Positions 22,201 to 32,900 of a stretch of DNA of 64,000 nt are shown here, in pieces. The stretch covers positions 4,588,001 through 4,652,000 of the forward strand of contig CM074759.1 of assembly GCA_037355855.1 (NCBI GenBank), read 5' to 3'. Below the pieces are notes generated by a model, which was given only the letters and a program-made list of their open reading frames with translations, did no database searches and was not told the DNA's origin. The stretch comes from Pseudo-nitzschia pungens (Eukaryota; Bacillariophyta; Bacillariophyceae; Bacillariales; Bacillariaceae). Position 1 is the stretch's first letter, and each line of letters opens with the position of its first letter. The position numbers and the translations under genes were made by a program.

Positions 22201-23980
22201 TGCAGGAACCCCAAAGCTCTGGAGAGTGAGACCTGCAATCGGATGAGAGATCCTATCATAGCAGCCCTTGGCATCATTCATAGCAACAGCACCTGATCTG
22301 CGCTTCTGCCGCAACACATCACATATGAGCTTCTTGTTCAGGCAGGTGTTGATTGCCTTGTGGTGTTTCCTGCTTCCATGTTGATCGGCAGCCACTGCAT
22401 TGGCAAGTTCAGCGTAGGCAAGAATGCGTCTGCCAATCATCTTGTTGTTGATTTGGAACTCAGGAGACATCAACTGGATGAGCCTCATCTTATCCACTCT
22501 ATATTCACCAGGTTTCTTGAAGATCTCAACATCAGTGATAACCTGCCAAGCAGAAGGAGAGAAGCCAACAATCAATGGGACGGATCTCAGGAGAGTGTCA
22601 AACTTGTTCAGCTGGGGATCCAGGGCAAATGCCTTGTGGTGGGAAAAACTCAAACAAGAAGGTTCACTTGCTGTGCGTTCCCTCTGGCGTTTCCAGGCAG
22701 CAGCATTGTCAGCTGGACACACAGAATAGTCAAAGGGGGGCAAACTCAGGATAGAGTCAGGGACTTTGAGACAAGAAAGAAATTCAGAGAGGTATTTGTC
22801 AGTGGCAGGAGGAGGATTATATGTGCCATCAAGAACTTGAGCAGAAGCATGGGCTGTGCCTAGGTATCCAAAAGCTTGAATGAAGGAGGGAGTCATGGAG
22901 GGAGTGCCAAGACACTGCTGTTGACGCCGGACATTGGATTCAGCCATAGCTGGAACCATAGTAGACTGAGACTCCAAGACCTGTTCAACACCATCATGGC
23001 CAACTGCAATAGCACGCAAGACTGCTGACTTGTTGACACGTCCCCGAATAGACCGAGCAGCGAGGCCAAGCTCTCTTTGAAGCCGTTCCCTGCGCATCCT
23101 GGCACGAATCTGGGAAGCATTCTGGTTGTGAGGCTTGCCTTCAGCAAGAAGTGCATCCACCAGGCCTTGATTGAAGGAGTCTCTCCATGAGGGGGCCAAT
23201 TTCTTCACTGCCCGGTATTGCTTGTAAGCTTGTTTCAGATGGAGGAGAGCACTGGAAAGATCACTGTGTTCTCCTTTGTAAAGAGAAAGCTTGCAGGCCA
23301 ACCTTTTCAAAACAGTATGACTGGTGGACACACCCTGTCTCAGCTTAACAACACGCCTCCAAAAGTCAATGGTATCACGATAGACTTGCAGCTTTGGGGA
23401 CCATGGAACCAAACCAGCTCTAGTGTGGCAAAGGTTTTGTTCAACAGAGAGCCTGAGAGAGGTGGAGGTTTCATGGAGTACTTCATATGTGGTGATGAGA
23501 TCGGTGCGCACAGAAACATCCCCAGACTGAAACTGAGCCAGGAGGTGTTCCAGCTTAGCTTGGAGAGAAAACACTCCAGCCTTGAGAAAGCTGTGCCTGA
23601 CACGCTTGAAATACCGTTGGCGCAGATGAGGGTGAGAGGACTGGAGTTTGGAATGAGAGAAGCTCACAGGAGGTGGCAGATGTTTGCCCATGAGGCTGCA
23701 ATTACAGACTTCAATCCAAAGCATTCTGTGGTCAGATTCCATACCATAAGCACCACCAAAGGGACAATACCCAGCCCTGAGAACATCAACATTCTCAGAG
23801 ACCCAAATGGCATCAATTGGTGTTCTGGTAGTGTTGCGGTTGTGAGTGGCAGGAGGAGAAGACTTACTATGAAGGGTAAGGATGGCCTCTCTGAAACCAA
23901 GAGCCTTAAGCTCATAAGACAAGCCATCAGTCCGAACATCAGCATTCTGGTCAATCCCAACAATGACCTGATCACCTGCA
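19204..23980 (-). pseudogene. LINE-B ORF2, middle segment (RT to zinc knuckle)
   Basis: Uninterrupted reading frame on the minus strand from AGDQVIVGIDQNAD at 23980 to the FLTSWD codons at the LINE-A target. It carries the 3' half of the endonuclease, the whole RT (QHGSRKHHKA, NDAKGCYDR, FVDDTDLF), RNase H (CDGSFD, YRSELAG, LDGDTAL) and the zinc knuckle. It is slightly diverged from LINE-A and LINE-F. On the left the open frame runs on into the 5' UTR of LINE-A, giving a spurious fused C-terminus. The N-terminal part continues at 26098. Confidence 0.9.
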
Positions 23981-24313
23981 TGTGACACGGCAGCGTAGCC
24001 ACGGTCACGAATGAATAATTAACTGAATCCCGCATCGATGTGATCAATTATATATGTATGGCAATCTACGTTTGTGGATACATTATAATATGTGTCTTAA
24101 CTTAACGGTCGAGTCCCAGAAGAGGATATATGCCTAATCGTGGGAATCGACATTGAGCAAACATTTATGGCAGAGCATGCCAAAACATGGCAATGCTCGC
24201 GACCTCAAAATTTTATATGTTTCCATTCTTAATTCGCGTAACAATATTCCGTAAAGTATCTAAACATCACAATATTAATACTACTCCAAAAACTTCTACC
24301 TTAACGTGTAACA
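23981..24313 (+). repeat. 5' LTR of gypsy-1 copy C (333 bp)
   Basis: It begins TGTGACACGGCAGCG and ends TTAACGTGTAACA. It shares the middle block GTCGAGTCCCAGAAG and CAGAGCATGCCAAAA with the 325-bp LTRs of the complete copy but is clearly diverged. TATATATG near 24050 is a possible TATA element. Confidence 0.9.
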
Positions 24314-24326
24314 CAGTAATTACTGT
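24313..24326. other. 14-bp perfect palindrome at the primer-binding position (copy C)
   Basis: ACAGTAATTACTGT overlaps the last LTR base and extends 13 bp into the leader. The identical palindrome is at the same place in the complete copy (49761-49774). No TGG-type tRNA-complementary site follows the LTR. Confidence 0.7.
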
Positions 24327-24436
24327 TTATCTTTAAGTAGAAAGACAGTAACAATCAGTACTGAACAAACCCTCCTCTGAAAACATCGATAGCCTCAACA
24401 ACAGAGGCAATCTGTATCTCCAACAAGCAACCTAAG

Positions 24437-25489
24437 ATGGCAGGTCTATACCGGGATCCACCTATCACCTACAAGAGTTCCTTCGATCGAACCAAGCCCA
24501 AGCTCTTTACCCTCTACAACAACGACGCCGACGGCAACACCGACAGTATCAAGGTCCCCCTTTTTACAGAAAAAGGAGGCCTGGAAGAACTCTTATTTGT
24601 CGAAGAATCATTCAGGAACGCCGCCAAACTCATTCAGCTCCCAATCAGCAAACACCTCACCCACTTCAGCCGATGCCTCACGACTGATGCGCAGAGCAAG
24701 TGGAACAACATGATACAAGACCCACTCGATCCCGACAATCTCCAATATGAAGAAGAAGAGATTGGAGGATATGAACAAGCCATCTTGGACTTCACCAAGT
24801 TCTACTGCAATGCCAGGGATGCACGAGATATCATGCACACCTATCTCCGGAGCAACGACTGCAGAAAAACGCCGGCAATGACCTGTAAGGATCACGCTGA
24901 CCGGATCTTAATCCTCATGAAATACACTGCCAAATTGGATGGAAGCAGCGCTCCTCTCTCCAGGGTGGAGAAACTAACTATTCTCCTACACTCCTTCCCA
25001 GCATCATGGATCGAACACTACGGCATGATCCACAGCGGCATTCACGAGGATACCACTGTCCAATTCATTGTCGATCACATGAGCTGCCATGAGAGACAAG
25101 CCAACAAAAAGAGCAACAAGAACAATAACAAACAGCACAAACGCTCGAACAATTCAAACAACACCAACAATAGCAACTCTCGAAAGCGCAACTCACACTC
25201 CAACCACAAGGGAAACACCAACAACAAAAAGAAGTCCAACCCGTGCCGAATTCCCGGACACAACCATGATTGGTCCGAATGCCCGAAGAACAAGTTCTCC
25301 AAGAACTACAACAAGAACTCTAACCCAAAATCAGGAGCAGGAGAGACATTTCATACCCACACTCACTGCGTCCCTGGAAGCAACGAGTCCTTCCAAGCCC
25401 ACATGAAAGCAGCAATGGAATCATACCATTCCGAACATGGTGGACGCACTGAAAGAAGTATCGATGGGGAACTAGTATGGCTCCCCTGA
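24437..25489 (+). CDS. gypsy-1 copy C Gag
   Basis: 350 aa from the ATG in AAGATGGCAGG. This start matches the conserved MAG(L/I)YRDPP of the complete copy. The N-terminal two thirds is a capsid-like region (LTHFSRCLTTDAQSKW, CNARDARDIMHTYLR). An Asn/Lys/Ser-rich basic stretch follows (about residues 220-275), then a compact Cys/His motif C-x4-H-x6-C (CRIPGHNHDWSEC). Gag forms the particle and packages element RNA. The ORF is intact and ends with TGA at 25487-25489, after which the same frame is open into pol. Confidence 0.9.
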   Translation: MAGLYRDPPITYKSSFDRTKPKLFTLYNNDADGNTDSIKVPLFTEKGGLEELLFVEESFRNAAKLIQLPISKHLTHFSRCLTTDAQSKWNNMIQDPLDPDNLQYEEEEIGGYEQAILDFTKFYCNARDARDIMHTYLRSNDCRKTPAMTCKDHADRILILMKYTAKLDGSSAPLSRVEKLTILLHSFPASWIEHYGMIHSGIHEDTTVQFIVDHMSCHERQANKKSNKNNNKQHKRSNNSNNTNNSNSRKRNSHSNHKGNTNNKKKSNPCRIPGHNHDWSECPKNKFSKNYNKNSNPKSGAGETFHTHTHCVPGSNESFQAHMKAAMESYHSEHGGRTERSIDGELVWLP

Positions 25490-26097
25490 CTTCATGGCTC
25501 CCAGCCACGAAAGAAGCCCCGGGCTTCACCAAAACCAGCAATCACCTTGCCTCCAGCTCCCCAGGAACTGGATGCCAGCACAGCCCTGCTGTCTGGGATG
25601 ACGCATGGAGGAGATCTCCCAGATAAAGAGGGGAAGGAACCTACAGGATGGAGTATTCCTGTTGAGCGCTCAGCAAAGCCTGCAATCGCAGCAACACAAA
25701 CAAAAACAGTTCGATTCTCGGCAAAGAGCAATACGAACATGGATCCGAATCGAAAACAACCGAATCGATCCAAGGGTACAGACGCATCATCGATTCATTC
25801 AATTGATCAGACAGCAGCAATAAATAGACCACTCTTGTCCCTGGCAAGAAATTGGTCTACCGGTACAGCAAAAAATCTCTATTGCAATACCCAAAACTCC
25901 AAAGACTACACCACAGGAGGTGCGCTGGAGCAAAATTATTTAAAGCTGCTGTCAACTGCTGGACATCCAGCAGAACAGGCATCCCCGAATAAGAGCAACG
26001 TGGCTCCTATTCTACTAACTACAGTACAGTACATACAAGGCATACCAACGAAATCAAGACCACTACTCGCACTACTCGATAGTGGATCTTCCGGAAC
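25490..26097 (+). pseudogene. gypsy-1 copy C pol, N-terminal fragment
   Basis: In frame with gag after one TGA. It has a Pro-rich linker (PKPAITLPPAPQELDAS) and a low-complexity region, and reaches the aspartic protease active site LLDSGSSG before the break. No ATG occurs near the start, so expression would depend on passing the gag stop. RT and integrase are absent. Confidence 0.85.
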
Positions 26098-26906
26098 CCC
26101 AGACAGACTTGAAGGGCAGCAGTCAGATCCCTGTGAAAGAGAATACATGGATTGGGACTGAAAAGATTTTCAGCGGCTTGAAAGTATCGGTACTGTTGAT
26201 TCCAGACTGAGCCAAGATCCCTATCATTTTCAACTGGGTAGTAGGCAGAAAACATGGTGACAGTGTAGCCATCCCTGCCCTGAAACTTGACAAAGGACCA
26301 TCTTCCAAGACCAGAAGGGTCAGCCCCATGGGCAACCTTGTGGGAACTGAACAGTTGGTCAATAGAAAAACTTGTGCCTCCAGGCTGAAGCCATGTGCAT
26401 TCAGAAGCTTCATGCTTGTTGTTGGCAAGATAGGAAAAACTTGAGGGACTGACATTCTTCATACGCCGATTGAAAAGATCACAGGGCAGGAGTTTGGATT
26501 CATTCAAACAATGTTCAGCAAAAAGAGCCACACTGGCATTGCTCTTGACAAATTGACGGGAGTTGTGCTTGGACATGGACATAAAGGCAGCTCTGCGCTG
26601 TGGTCCAATGTTTTGGAAAGTGATGATGGTGGAGTTAGAGGATGGAGCTTGAGGAAAGGAATGACCAAAACTGTCAGAATCCTTAGCAGCAAGAGAGTCT
26701 CCATGAAGAGTTAATTGGACAAAATGAGAGACAGGGGAAGAGGCGGAGGGGGAAAAGGGAGAAACAGGAGAAGCATTGATGGGATTTGGATTGGAAGGCA
26801 TCCCATCACACCTCATACCAGAAGAGCTAACCATGATCAGAAGGAAACCGAGTCTGTCGCACGGAAGGAAGAGTTGCCGGAGCTGATTTGGTGGAGACAT
26901 TGGCAT
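26098..26906 (-). pseudogene. LINE-B ORF2 N-terminal segment (endonuclease start)
   Basis: Open on the minus strand from MPMSPPNQLRQ (26906) to ALQVCLG at 26098. It contains the N-terminal endonuclease motifs FQNIG and LFAEHCLN. ORF2 continues at 23980 after the gypsy-1 fragment. An internal ATG at 26834, within ATGGTTAG, coincides with the ORF1 stop as in LINE-A and LINE-F. Confidence 0.9.
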
Positions 26907-27605
26907 GGCTCAAGTCACTGACACTAGCATCATGGCTGGAAGAGAATGCAATTGCAGCAACTCCAAGCCTCAATGCAGAGGCTGCATCGTCATCAGTTGA
27001 GGCATCAGGAGAGGCCACAGGGAAGTCACCAGCCAAAGCATTATTGGGAGGATCAGGAACTGCAGGGGGGACATCGGGAGAGACACCAGGGGAGGCATCA
27101 GTCTTGGCAGCATTGAGAGTATCACCGCCAGGAGGAGCATCACTTGCAGGCGGTGAAGCCTGGACATCAGTGAGATTGGAAGTGCCGGTCGCTAAAGTAT
27201 CCATAGATTGAGAGTCATCAAAGCCTCCACCACCACTGTCAGCACAGGCTTGGAGGTTAAAGTGCAAATCCAAATCAAAAGTGAGGTCTGGGGCAAGGTC
27301 AACTGACAAGTCATCATCAACAAGTTCCCAATCTCTGGCATCCCCATCACCAAAAAAGGGAAGAGAGGCATCCTGCATTGGATCTGCAGCAGGTGCAGTT
27401 TCCACAACACAATTGACAGCAGCATCCCAATGGTAAGCTTCCATTTCAGTCAAGCATTCAGAAGAGAACCATTGTCTAACACAAGAACCATACTGAGCTT
27501 CCAGAAAAATGGGCAGGAAAGACAACATGGCCATTGCTTCAGCCTTGGTGGTGATGTTGTACAATGCAAGGATCTCGCCCCTGTATGAACTGGTATCAAC
27601 GGACA
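26827..27605 (-). pseudogene. LINE-B ORF1 C-terminal segment
   Basis: Minus-strand frame from SVDTSSYRGEILALYN near 27605 to PSVRQTRFPSDHG with the stop at 26827. It has the acidic patch and a Pro/Ala-rich tail; the tail differs from the A/F version (GVSPDVPPAVPDPPNN against GIPPEVPPAVPDPPQN). It is separated from the rest of ORF1 by copy D (27606-29650) and LINE-F. Confidence 0.88.
27585..27605. repeat. Target-site duplication of copy D, left (20-21 bp)
   Basis: The stretch containing GAACTGGTATCAACGGAC is repeated at 29651-29671. The exact length is 20 or 21 because the first base of the element is also A. Confidence 0.93.
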
Positions 27606-28320
27606 CAATTTGCGCATCGCGCATTTTGTCCGACGTTCCGATGTTCCAGTACTAAAAATACGTAGATTTCTACACAACTTTACCATGCGATATCTCGCTC
27701 CCTTTTACACCACCAATCACAACCCCAGGACCTACATGTATTAACCAAGACCTGCGCTCTTTGTTTCTGCTATTGGTTCAGTTGCTGGCTGCTTCTTTTG
27801 GTTGATTTGGTTGCCAATTCACCACTCGGCCGATCGATCCGCAGCAACAACCAAAACAAAACCGACACCTAATTTTCTACAGCACCTCCAGTACCGATTC
27901 TACAGCGATTCGAAAATACTTCTACTACGTAATACTGTTGCCGTCTTACTGTTGCCGTCTGTACTGCTTCGATCTGTTTCCAAGCTCCACCCTCAAGGCC
28001 CTTAAGTATATATTATACTTAATGTTCTACATTGTTTCCAAGCTTCCTAAGTGATTTCCACTTAACGTTCTACATTCTTCAAGGTTCCTTGCTAAGTCCC
28101 CTAAGTCTTTTCAAGGTGTAGTTCACGAACAGCCCCTTCCACTGTAGGTATATTTCTACAAGAACTTCCAGCTGTCATCTGTTTTCAAGTCCACTGCCCT
28201 GCTGGACCATATGTGTTTTCGCTTATGGTCCTACTGTTTCTTGACCCAAGCCCCAAAGCCGCTAAGTACAGTTTGCTTAAGGCTCCACTAATTACATAAC
28301 CCTCTCAGGTGTACTGTATA

Positions 28321-28830
28321 AATGTCATCTGTTTCCAAGTCTACTGCCCTGATGGACCCTAAGTGTTTTCGCTTATGGTCCTACTGTTTCCTGACCCAAG
28401 CCCTAAAGCCACTAAGTACAGTTTGCTTAAGGCTCCCCTACCTACATATACCTCTCAGATGCATTCTTCAACTGTCATCTGTTTTCAAGTCTACTGCCCT
28501 GCTGGACCATAAGTGTTTTCGCTTATGGTCCTACTGTTTCCTTACCCAAGCCCCAAAGCCGCTAAGTACAGCTTGCTTAAGGCTCTCCTACCTACATATA
28601 CCTCTCAGATGCACACTTCAACTGTCATCTGTTTTCAAGTCTACTGCCCTGCTGGACCATAAGTGTTCTCACTTAAGGTCCTACTATTTCCTGACCCAAG
28701 CCCCAAAGCCGCTAAGTACAGCTTGCTTAAGGCTCTCCTACCTACATACCCCTCTCAGATGCACACTTCAACTGTCATCTGTTTTCAAGTCTACTGCCCT
28801 GATAGTCCATAATTGTTTTTGATTATGGAC
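28321..28830 (+). repeat. 150-bp tandem units with a conserved stem-loop
   Basis: Units begin TGTCATCTGTTTTCAAG at about 28322, 28472, 28622 and 28772, exactly 150 bp apart. Each carries a hairpin such as GGACCATAAG-(8 nt)-CTTATGGTCC (28504-28531). In the last unit the stem is GTCCATAAT...ATTATGGAC (28805-28830), with paired changes on both arms. Because 150 is a multiple of three, a repetitive 166-aa ORF runs through it; I regard that ORF as incidental. Confidence 0.88.
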
Positions 28831-29574
28831 CTACTGTTTTTATGACCCAAGCCCCAAAGCTGCTAAGTACATGTTACTTAACGCTTCACCACCATTATAT
28901 ACCCCTCCAGTTCACAGTACAGCAGATACCTGTTTTCAAGCCTACAGCCCTGATGGTCCATAAGTGTTTTCACTTAAAGGCCCTGTTTCCAAGCTACTAC
29001 AGGAGAGCAAGTTCAAGTTCGAACAGAAGGCCAGCTGTTACGAATTTGAATTTGGTAGTAGGCTCCACCGCCTCTACGTGTCTCGTGTCTCCTACTACTA
29101 CGAAGTTCGAACAGAAGGACAGCTGTTACGAATTTGGTAGTAGGCTCCGTACTCTATGTACCATACAGTGGTAAGGAATGTGTTTGGGGCACTCGCATTA
29201 CTGATGCTGCAATACAGCATGCAGAGACCAGTTTTGCTTGCGTCAGCTGACCACTTGCATTACAGATACTATGTATCTAAGCAAGGGTTTTGCTTGTGTC
29301 AGCTAACCACTAGCATTACGGATGCTGTTCACCAGCATTGGAGGGACAGTTTTGCTTGTGTCTTTCCCTTTCACGTTCTTGTCACCCGTCTCTTGTACGC
29401 TTCGCAACAGCAGTGTCTGTTGTGCTCTGGACTGGTTCGTTTTTTTCCTGTTTCTTACCAAGGTTCGTTTGCAAAATAGCCGTCTTTACAACCTGGGGCC
29501 TATTCCCCATGGTTGAGGCGGCGCGTCGTTCTACAACTTGGGGCCTAACCTCTCTTCGATTGAGGCGACGATAA

Positions 29575-29616
29575 AGTCTGGTTACAGACTGAGTAGCTTT
29601 TAACCACCTTCGGTGG
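29575..29616 (+). promoter_or_regulatory. Copy D 3' stem-loop pair
   Basis: AGTCTG-GTTA-CAGACT (29575-29590) is identical to the LINE hairpin. CCACC-TTC-GGTGG (29604-29616) is the counterpart of the LINE TCACC-TTT-GGTGA, with the outer pair changed from T-A to C-G on both arms. This is the only extended 3' similarity to the LINE and probably the RT recognition signal. Confidence 0.75.
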
Positions 29617-29650
29617 ATTTTCCTACTTAAATAAGTATATTATTATTATT

Positions 29651-29671
29651 ATGAACTGGTATCAACGGACA
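29651..29671. repeat. Target-site duplication of copy D, right (20-21 bp)
   Basis: Repeats 27585-27605. LINE-B ORF1 resumes here. Confidence 0.93.
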
Positions 29672-29904
29672 GAAAAAGAGGCCATGACCAATTGTCACGG
29701 GTTCTGATGCCCAGAAGCACACTGCGCAGTGTCTTCAAACCCAGCCCTTGGCCCAAGTCAACAGGAAGATCAAGATCCACTACACCCAGAACAGGAGCAG
29801 TTTCATGGCTCTCAATAAATTTGGCTTGGCGGTGCTTAGCTTGGCGAACGGTCTTGAGCTTGGAAGGGGGAAGGGGTCTGTCAGAAGGATTGGTAGCTGT
29901 CTCA
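29672..29904 (-). pseudogene. LINE-B ORF1, short middle segment
   Basis: This 233-bp piece between copy D and LINE-F is open on the minus strand and encodes the region ETATNPSDRPLPPSKLKT through NWSWPLFLSVDTSS, matching LINE-A and LINE-F ORF1. It has no lesions. Confidence 0.9.
29886..29904. repeat. Target-site duplication of LINE-F, left (19 bp)
   Basis: AGGATTGGTAGCTGTCTCA occurs here and at 42508-42526. Both are LINE-B ORF1 sequence. Confidence 0.95.
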
Positions 29905-32900
29905 CAATTTTGCGACGCGCGATTTTGTCCGACGTTCCGATGTTCCAGTACTTAAAACACGTAGATTTCTACACAACTTTCCCCTTTGATATCTCACTCA
30001 CTTCTAAAGCTCCTACAACAAAACCAAGCACTACACCTATCAACAGAGACCCTCCCTGTCTGATTCTGCTGTTTGTTTGCCTGCTCCTTGCTCCCTTTGG
30101 TTGCTTTGGTTGCTTGTTTCCTGTCGGTCGGTCGATCGGCAACAACAAGCTTCGGCAGCAAAACAACACATAATTTCTACAGCAATTGCAGTACTAATTT
30201 CTACAGCTGATTCTGTTTTCTTTCGCTTTGTCTCCGAGCTCGGTTTTTTCGATCTGTTTTCAAGCTACCTTATTATTTAACGCTCTACAGTCTTTCAAGC
30301 CCCTTAAGTGATATCCACTTAACGTTCTACATTCTTCAAGGTTCCTTGCTGAGTTCCCTAAGTCTTTTCAAGTTGAAGTTGTCGAACACATACATACCCC
30401 CCTCTTCTAGAAGGTTCCTACTTGCTGATCCTTAAGTATTTGCAAGTTCGCGCGAGCATATCTTCCAGTTCCCACTTTCTTTTCAAGCCAATTGCCCACT
30501 ACTCCTTAAGTGTTTATCATTTAAGAGTACCCCTGTTTCCTAGCCAAGCCCCCCAGTCCCTAAGTGTTTTCGCTTAAGGCTCCCCCTACTACACCTGTTT
30601 TCAAGCCAAGACCAACCGACCCCTAAGTACCTCCTACTTATTGCACTCTTGTTTCCAAGACTACAGCTACTACAGCCCTTTGTTTTCAAGACTGCAATTT
30701 CCCTGGTCCCTAAGTGTTCGCGAGTTCCCTGATCCCTAAGTGTTTTGGCTATTAAGCAACCCCAACTTGAACTTCAAGTTTGATACTGTCTTCAAGACAC
30801 AAGCCTCCCCCTGGTCCCTAGGTGTTTCTACTAAAGCCCCTGTTTTCAAGCAAGCAGCTTCCCTGGTCCCTAAGTGTCTCGCTCAAGGTATTTGTTTTCA
30901 CGCCAATTGCCCCCGGATACTGTTTCCACTGCTTCCCTGGTCCTTAAGTGTCTCGCTCAAGGCCCCTGTTTTCAAGCCAATTGCCCCTGGATACTGTTTC
31001 CACTTATAAGTACTTGCGAGTTTGAACTTCAAGTTCCCTCCTGAGCCTTTTAAGTGTGCCCTGCCATTGATATTCCCCGGTCCCTAAGTGTTCCTACTAA
31101 AGCCCCTGTTTTCACGCAAGCAGTGTCCCTCCCAGGCCTATTTGCAGGAGTCAAGCCCAGCCTACACGATTTGCAGAGTTCGCGCAGAGTTTTTGTGCTC
31201 CAAGTGTGAGACAAATTTTGCGATTTGCAGGAGTCTACAGGAGTTTCTAAATTTTGTAACTCCAGAGCACCTCTGTGGGATTCGAACGTGCCTTTTCTGG
31301 TAGTGCTCCAGTTTTTTTGGATCCCCTGGAGTTTTTTCCTGTTCAGACCAACGTTGGACCTGTTGTTGCTGCTGTGCCTTGGTTCAAACCCAGCGTACAA
31401 CCCCAAGCTATCCATCCCGCAGTCAGGCTCCCAGCAGTCAAGCTCTCAGCAGTCAGCCCACCAGCAGTCAGCCCACCAGCAGTCAGCTCACCAGCAGTCA
31501 GCCCACCAGCAGTCAGCTCACCAGCAGTCAGCCCACCAGCAGGCAGCCCACCAGCAGGCAGCTCACCAGCAGTCAGCTCACCAGCAGTCAGCCCTAGCAG
31601 TCAGCTCTCCAGCAGTCAGCCCACCAGCAGTCAGCCCACCAGCAGTCAGCCCACCAGCAGTGAGCCCATCAGCAGACAGGCCACCAGCAGTCAGCCCACC
31701 AGCAGTCAGCCCACCAGCAGTCAGCCCACCAGCAGTGAGCCCACCAGCAGTCAGCTCACCAGCAGTCAGCCCACCAGCAGTGAGCTCCCCAGCAGTCAGC
31801 CCACCAGCAGTCAGCCCACTAGCAGTCAGCCCATCAGCAGTCAAGCTGTCAACAGTCAGCCCACCAGCAGTTAGCCGACCAGCAGTCAGCCCACCAGCAG
31901 TCAGCGCACCAGCAGTCAGCTCACCAGCAGTCAGGCCCACCAGCAGTCGGCCCCCCCGCAGTCAGCCCCCCAACAGTCAGCTCACCAGCAGTCAGCTCCC
32001 CAGCAGTCAGCCCACCAGCAGTGAGCTCTCCAGCAGTCAGCCCACCAGCAGTCAGCCCACCAGCAGTCAGCCCATCAGCAGACAGGCCACCAGCAGTCAG
32101 CCCACCAGCAGTCAGCCCGTCAGCAGTCAGCCCTAGCAGTCAGCTCTCCAGCAGTCAGCCCACCAGCAGTGAGCTCTCCAGCAGTCAGCCCACCAGCAGT
32201 CAGCCCACCAGCAGTCAGCTCCCCAGCAGTCAGCCCACCAGCAGTGAGCCCATCAGCAGACAGGCCACCAGCAGTCAGCCCACCAGCAGTCAGCCCATCA
32301 GCAGTCAGCCCACCAGCAGTCTGCCCTAGCAGTCAGCTCACCAGCAGTCAGCTCACCAGCAGTCAGCTCACCAGCAGTCAGCCCACCAGCAGTCAGCTCC
32401 CCAGCAGTCAGCCCACCAGCAGTCAGCCCACCAGCAGTCAGCCCACCAGCAGTCAGCCCACCAGCAGTCAGCCCACCAGCAGTCAGCCCCCCAGCAATCA
32501 GCCCACCAGCAGTCAGCTCATCAGCAGTCAGCCCACCAGCAGTCAGCCCACCAGCAGTCGGCCCACCAGCAGTCAGCCCATCAGCAGTCAGCCCACCAGC
32601 AGTCAGCTCCCCAGCAGTCAGCCCACCAGCAGTGAGCCCATCAGCAGACAGCCCACCAGCAGTCAGCTCACCAGCAGTCAGCTCCCCAGCAGTCAGCCCA
32701 CCAGCAGTGAGCTCTCCAGCAGTCAGCCCACCAGCAGTCAGCCCACCAGCAGTCAGCTCACCAGCAGTCAGCTCACCAGCAGTCAGCTCCCCAGCAGTCA
32801 GCCCACCAGCAGTGAGCTCCCCAGCTGTCAGCCCACCAGCAGTCAGCCCACCAGCAGTCAGCTCCCCAGCAGTCAGCCCACCAGCAGTGAGCCCATCAGC

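Larger units (their letters stand above)
23981..26097 (+). mobile_element. gypsy-1 copy C, truncated inside protease (2,117 bp)
   Basis: It contains a 5' LTR, leader, intact gag and the first part of pol, then stops abruptly after the protease residues LDSGSSG at 26097. LINE-B ORF2 sequence resumes at the very next base. The LINE target reads CTGCA|CCCAGAC: CTGCA ends at 23980 and CCCAGAC starts at 26098, with no duplicated or missing target base. There is no 3' LTR. Confidence 0.9.
27606..29650 (+). mobile_element. Non-autonomous LINE-related element, copy D (2,045 bp, complete)
   Basis: It is complete, inserted in LINE-B ORF1 with a 20-21 bp TSD. The 5' end (A)CAATTTGCGCATCGCGCATTTTGTCC and the following block match the LINE 5' terminus. 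The 3' end carries AGTCTG-GTTA-CAGACT and CCACC-TTC-GGTGG, then TTAAATAAGTATATTATTATT. The middle has no ORF homologous to ORF1 or ORF2: it is a 150-bp tandem array (28321-28830), then GC-mixed sequence with AGCATTA/GATGCT motifs. I infer mobilisation in trans by LINE ORF2. Confidence 0.92.

Noticed and set aside
26827..27624. ATG at 27624 as the start of a short ORF1-like gene
   Set aside because: The first residues come from antisense of the copy D 5' end. The real upstream ORF1 sequence is at 29904-29672 and 44700-42527.
28322..28822. 166-aa repetitive protein in copy D (same in D2)
   Set aside because: It is explained by the 150-bp tandem unit and absent as an ORF in older copies; the conserved feature is the hairpin, not the peptide.
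31225..32136. Open frames of 200-450 codons across the minisatellite
   Set aside because: They follow from a stop-free repeat unit whose length is a multiple of three; several frames are open at once and none continues in the ORF1 frame to its ATG.
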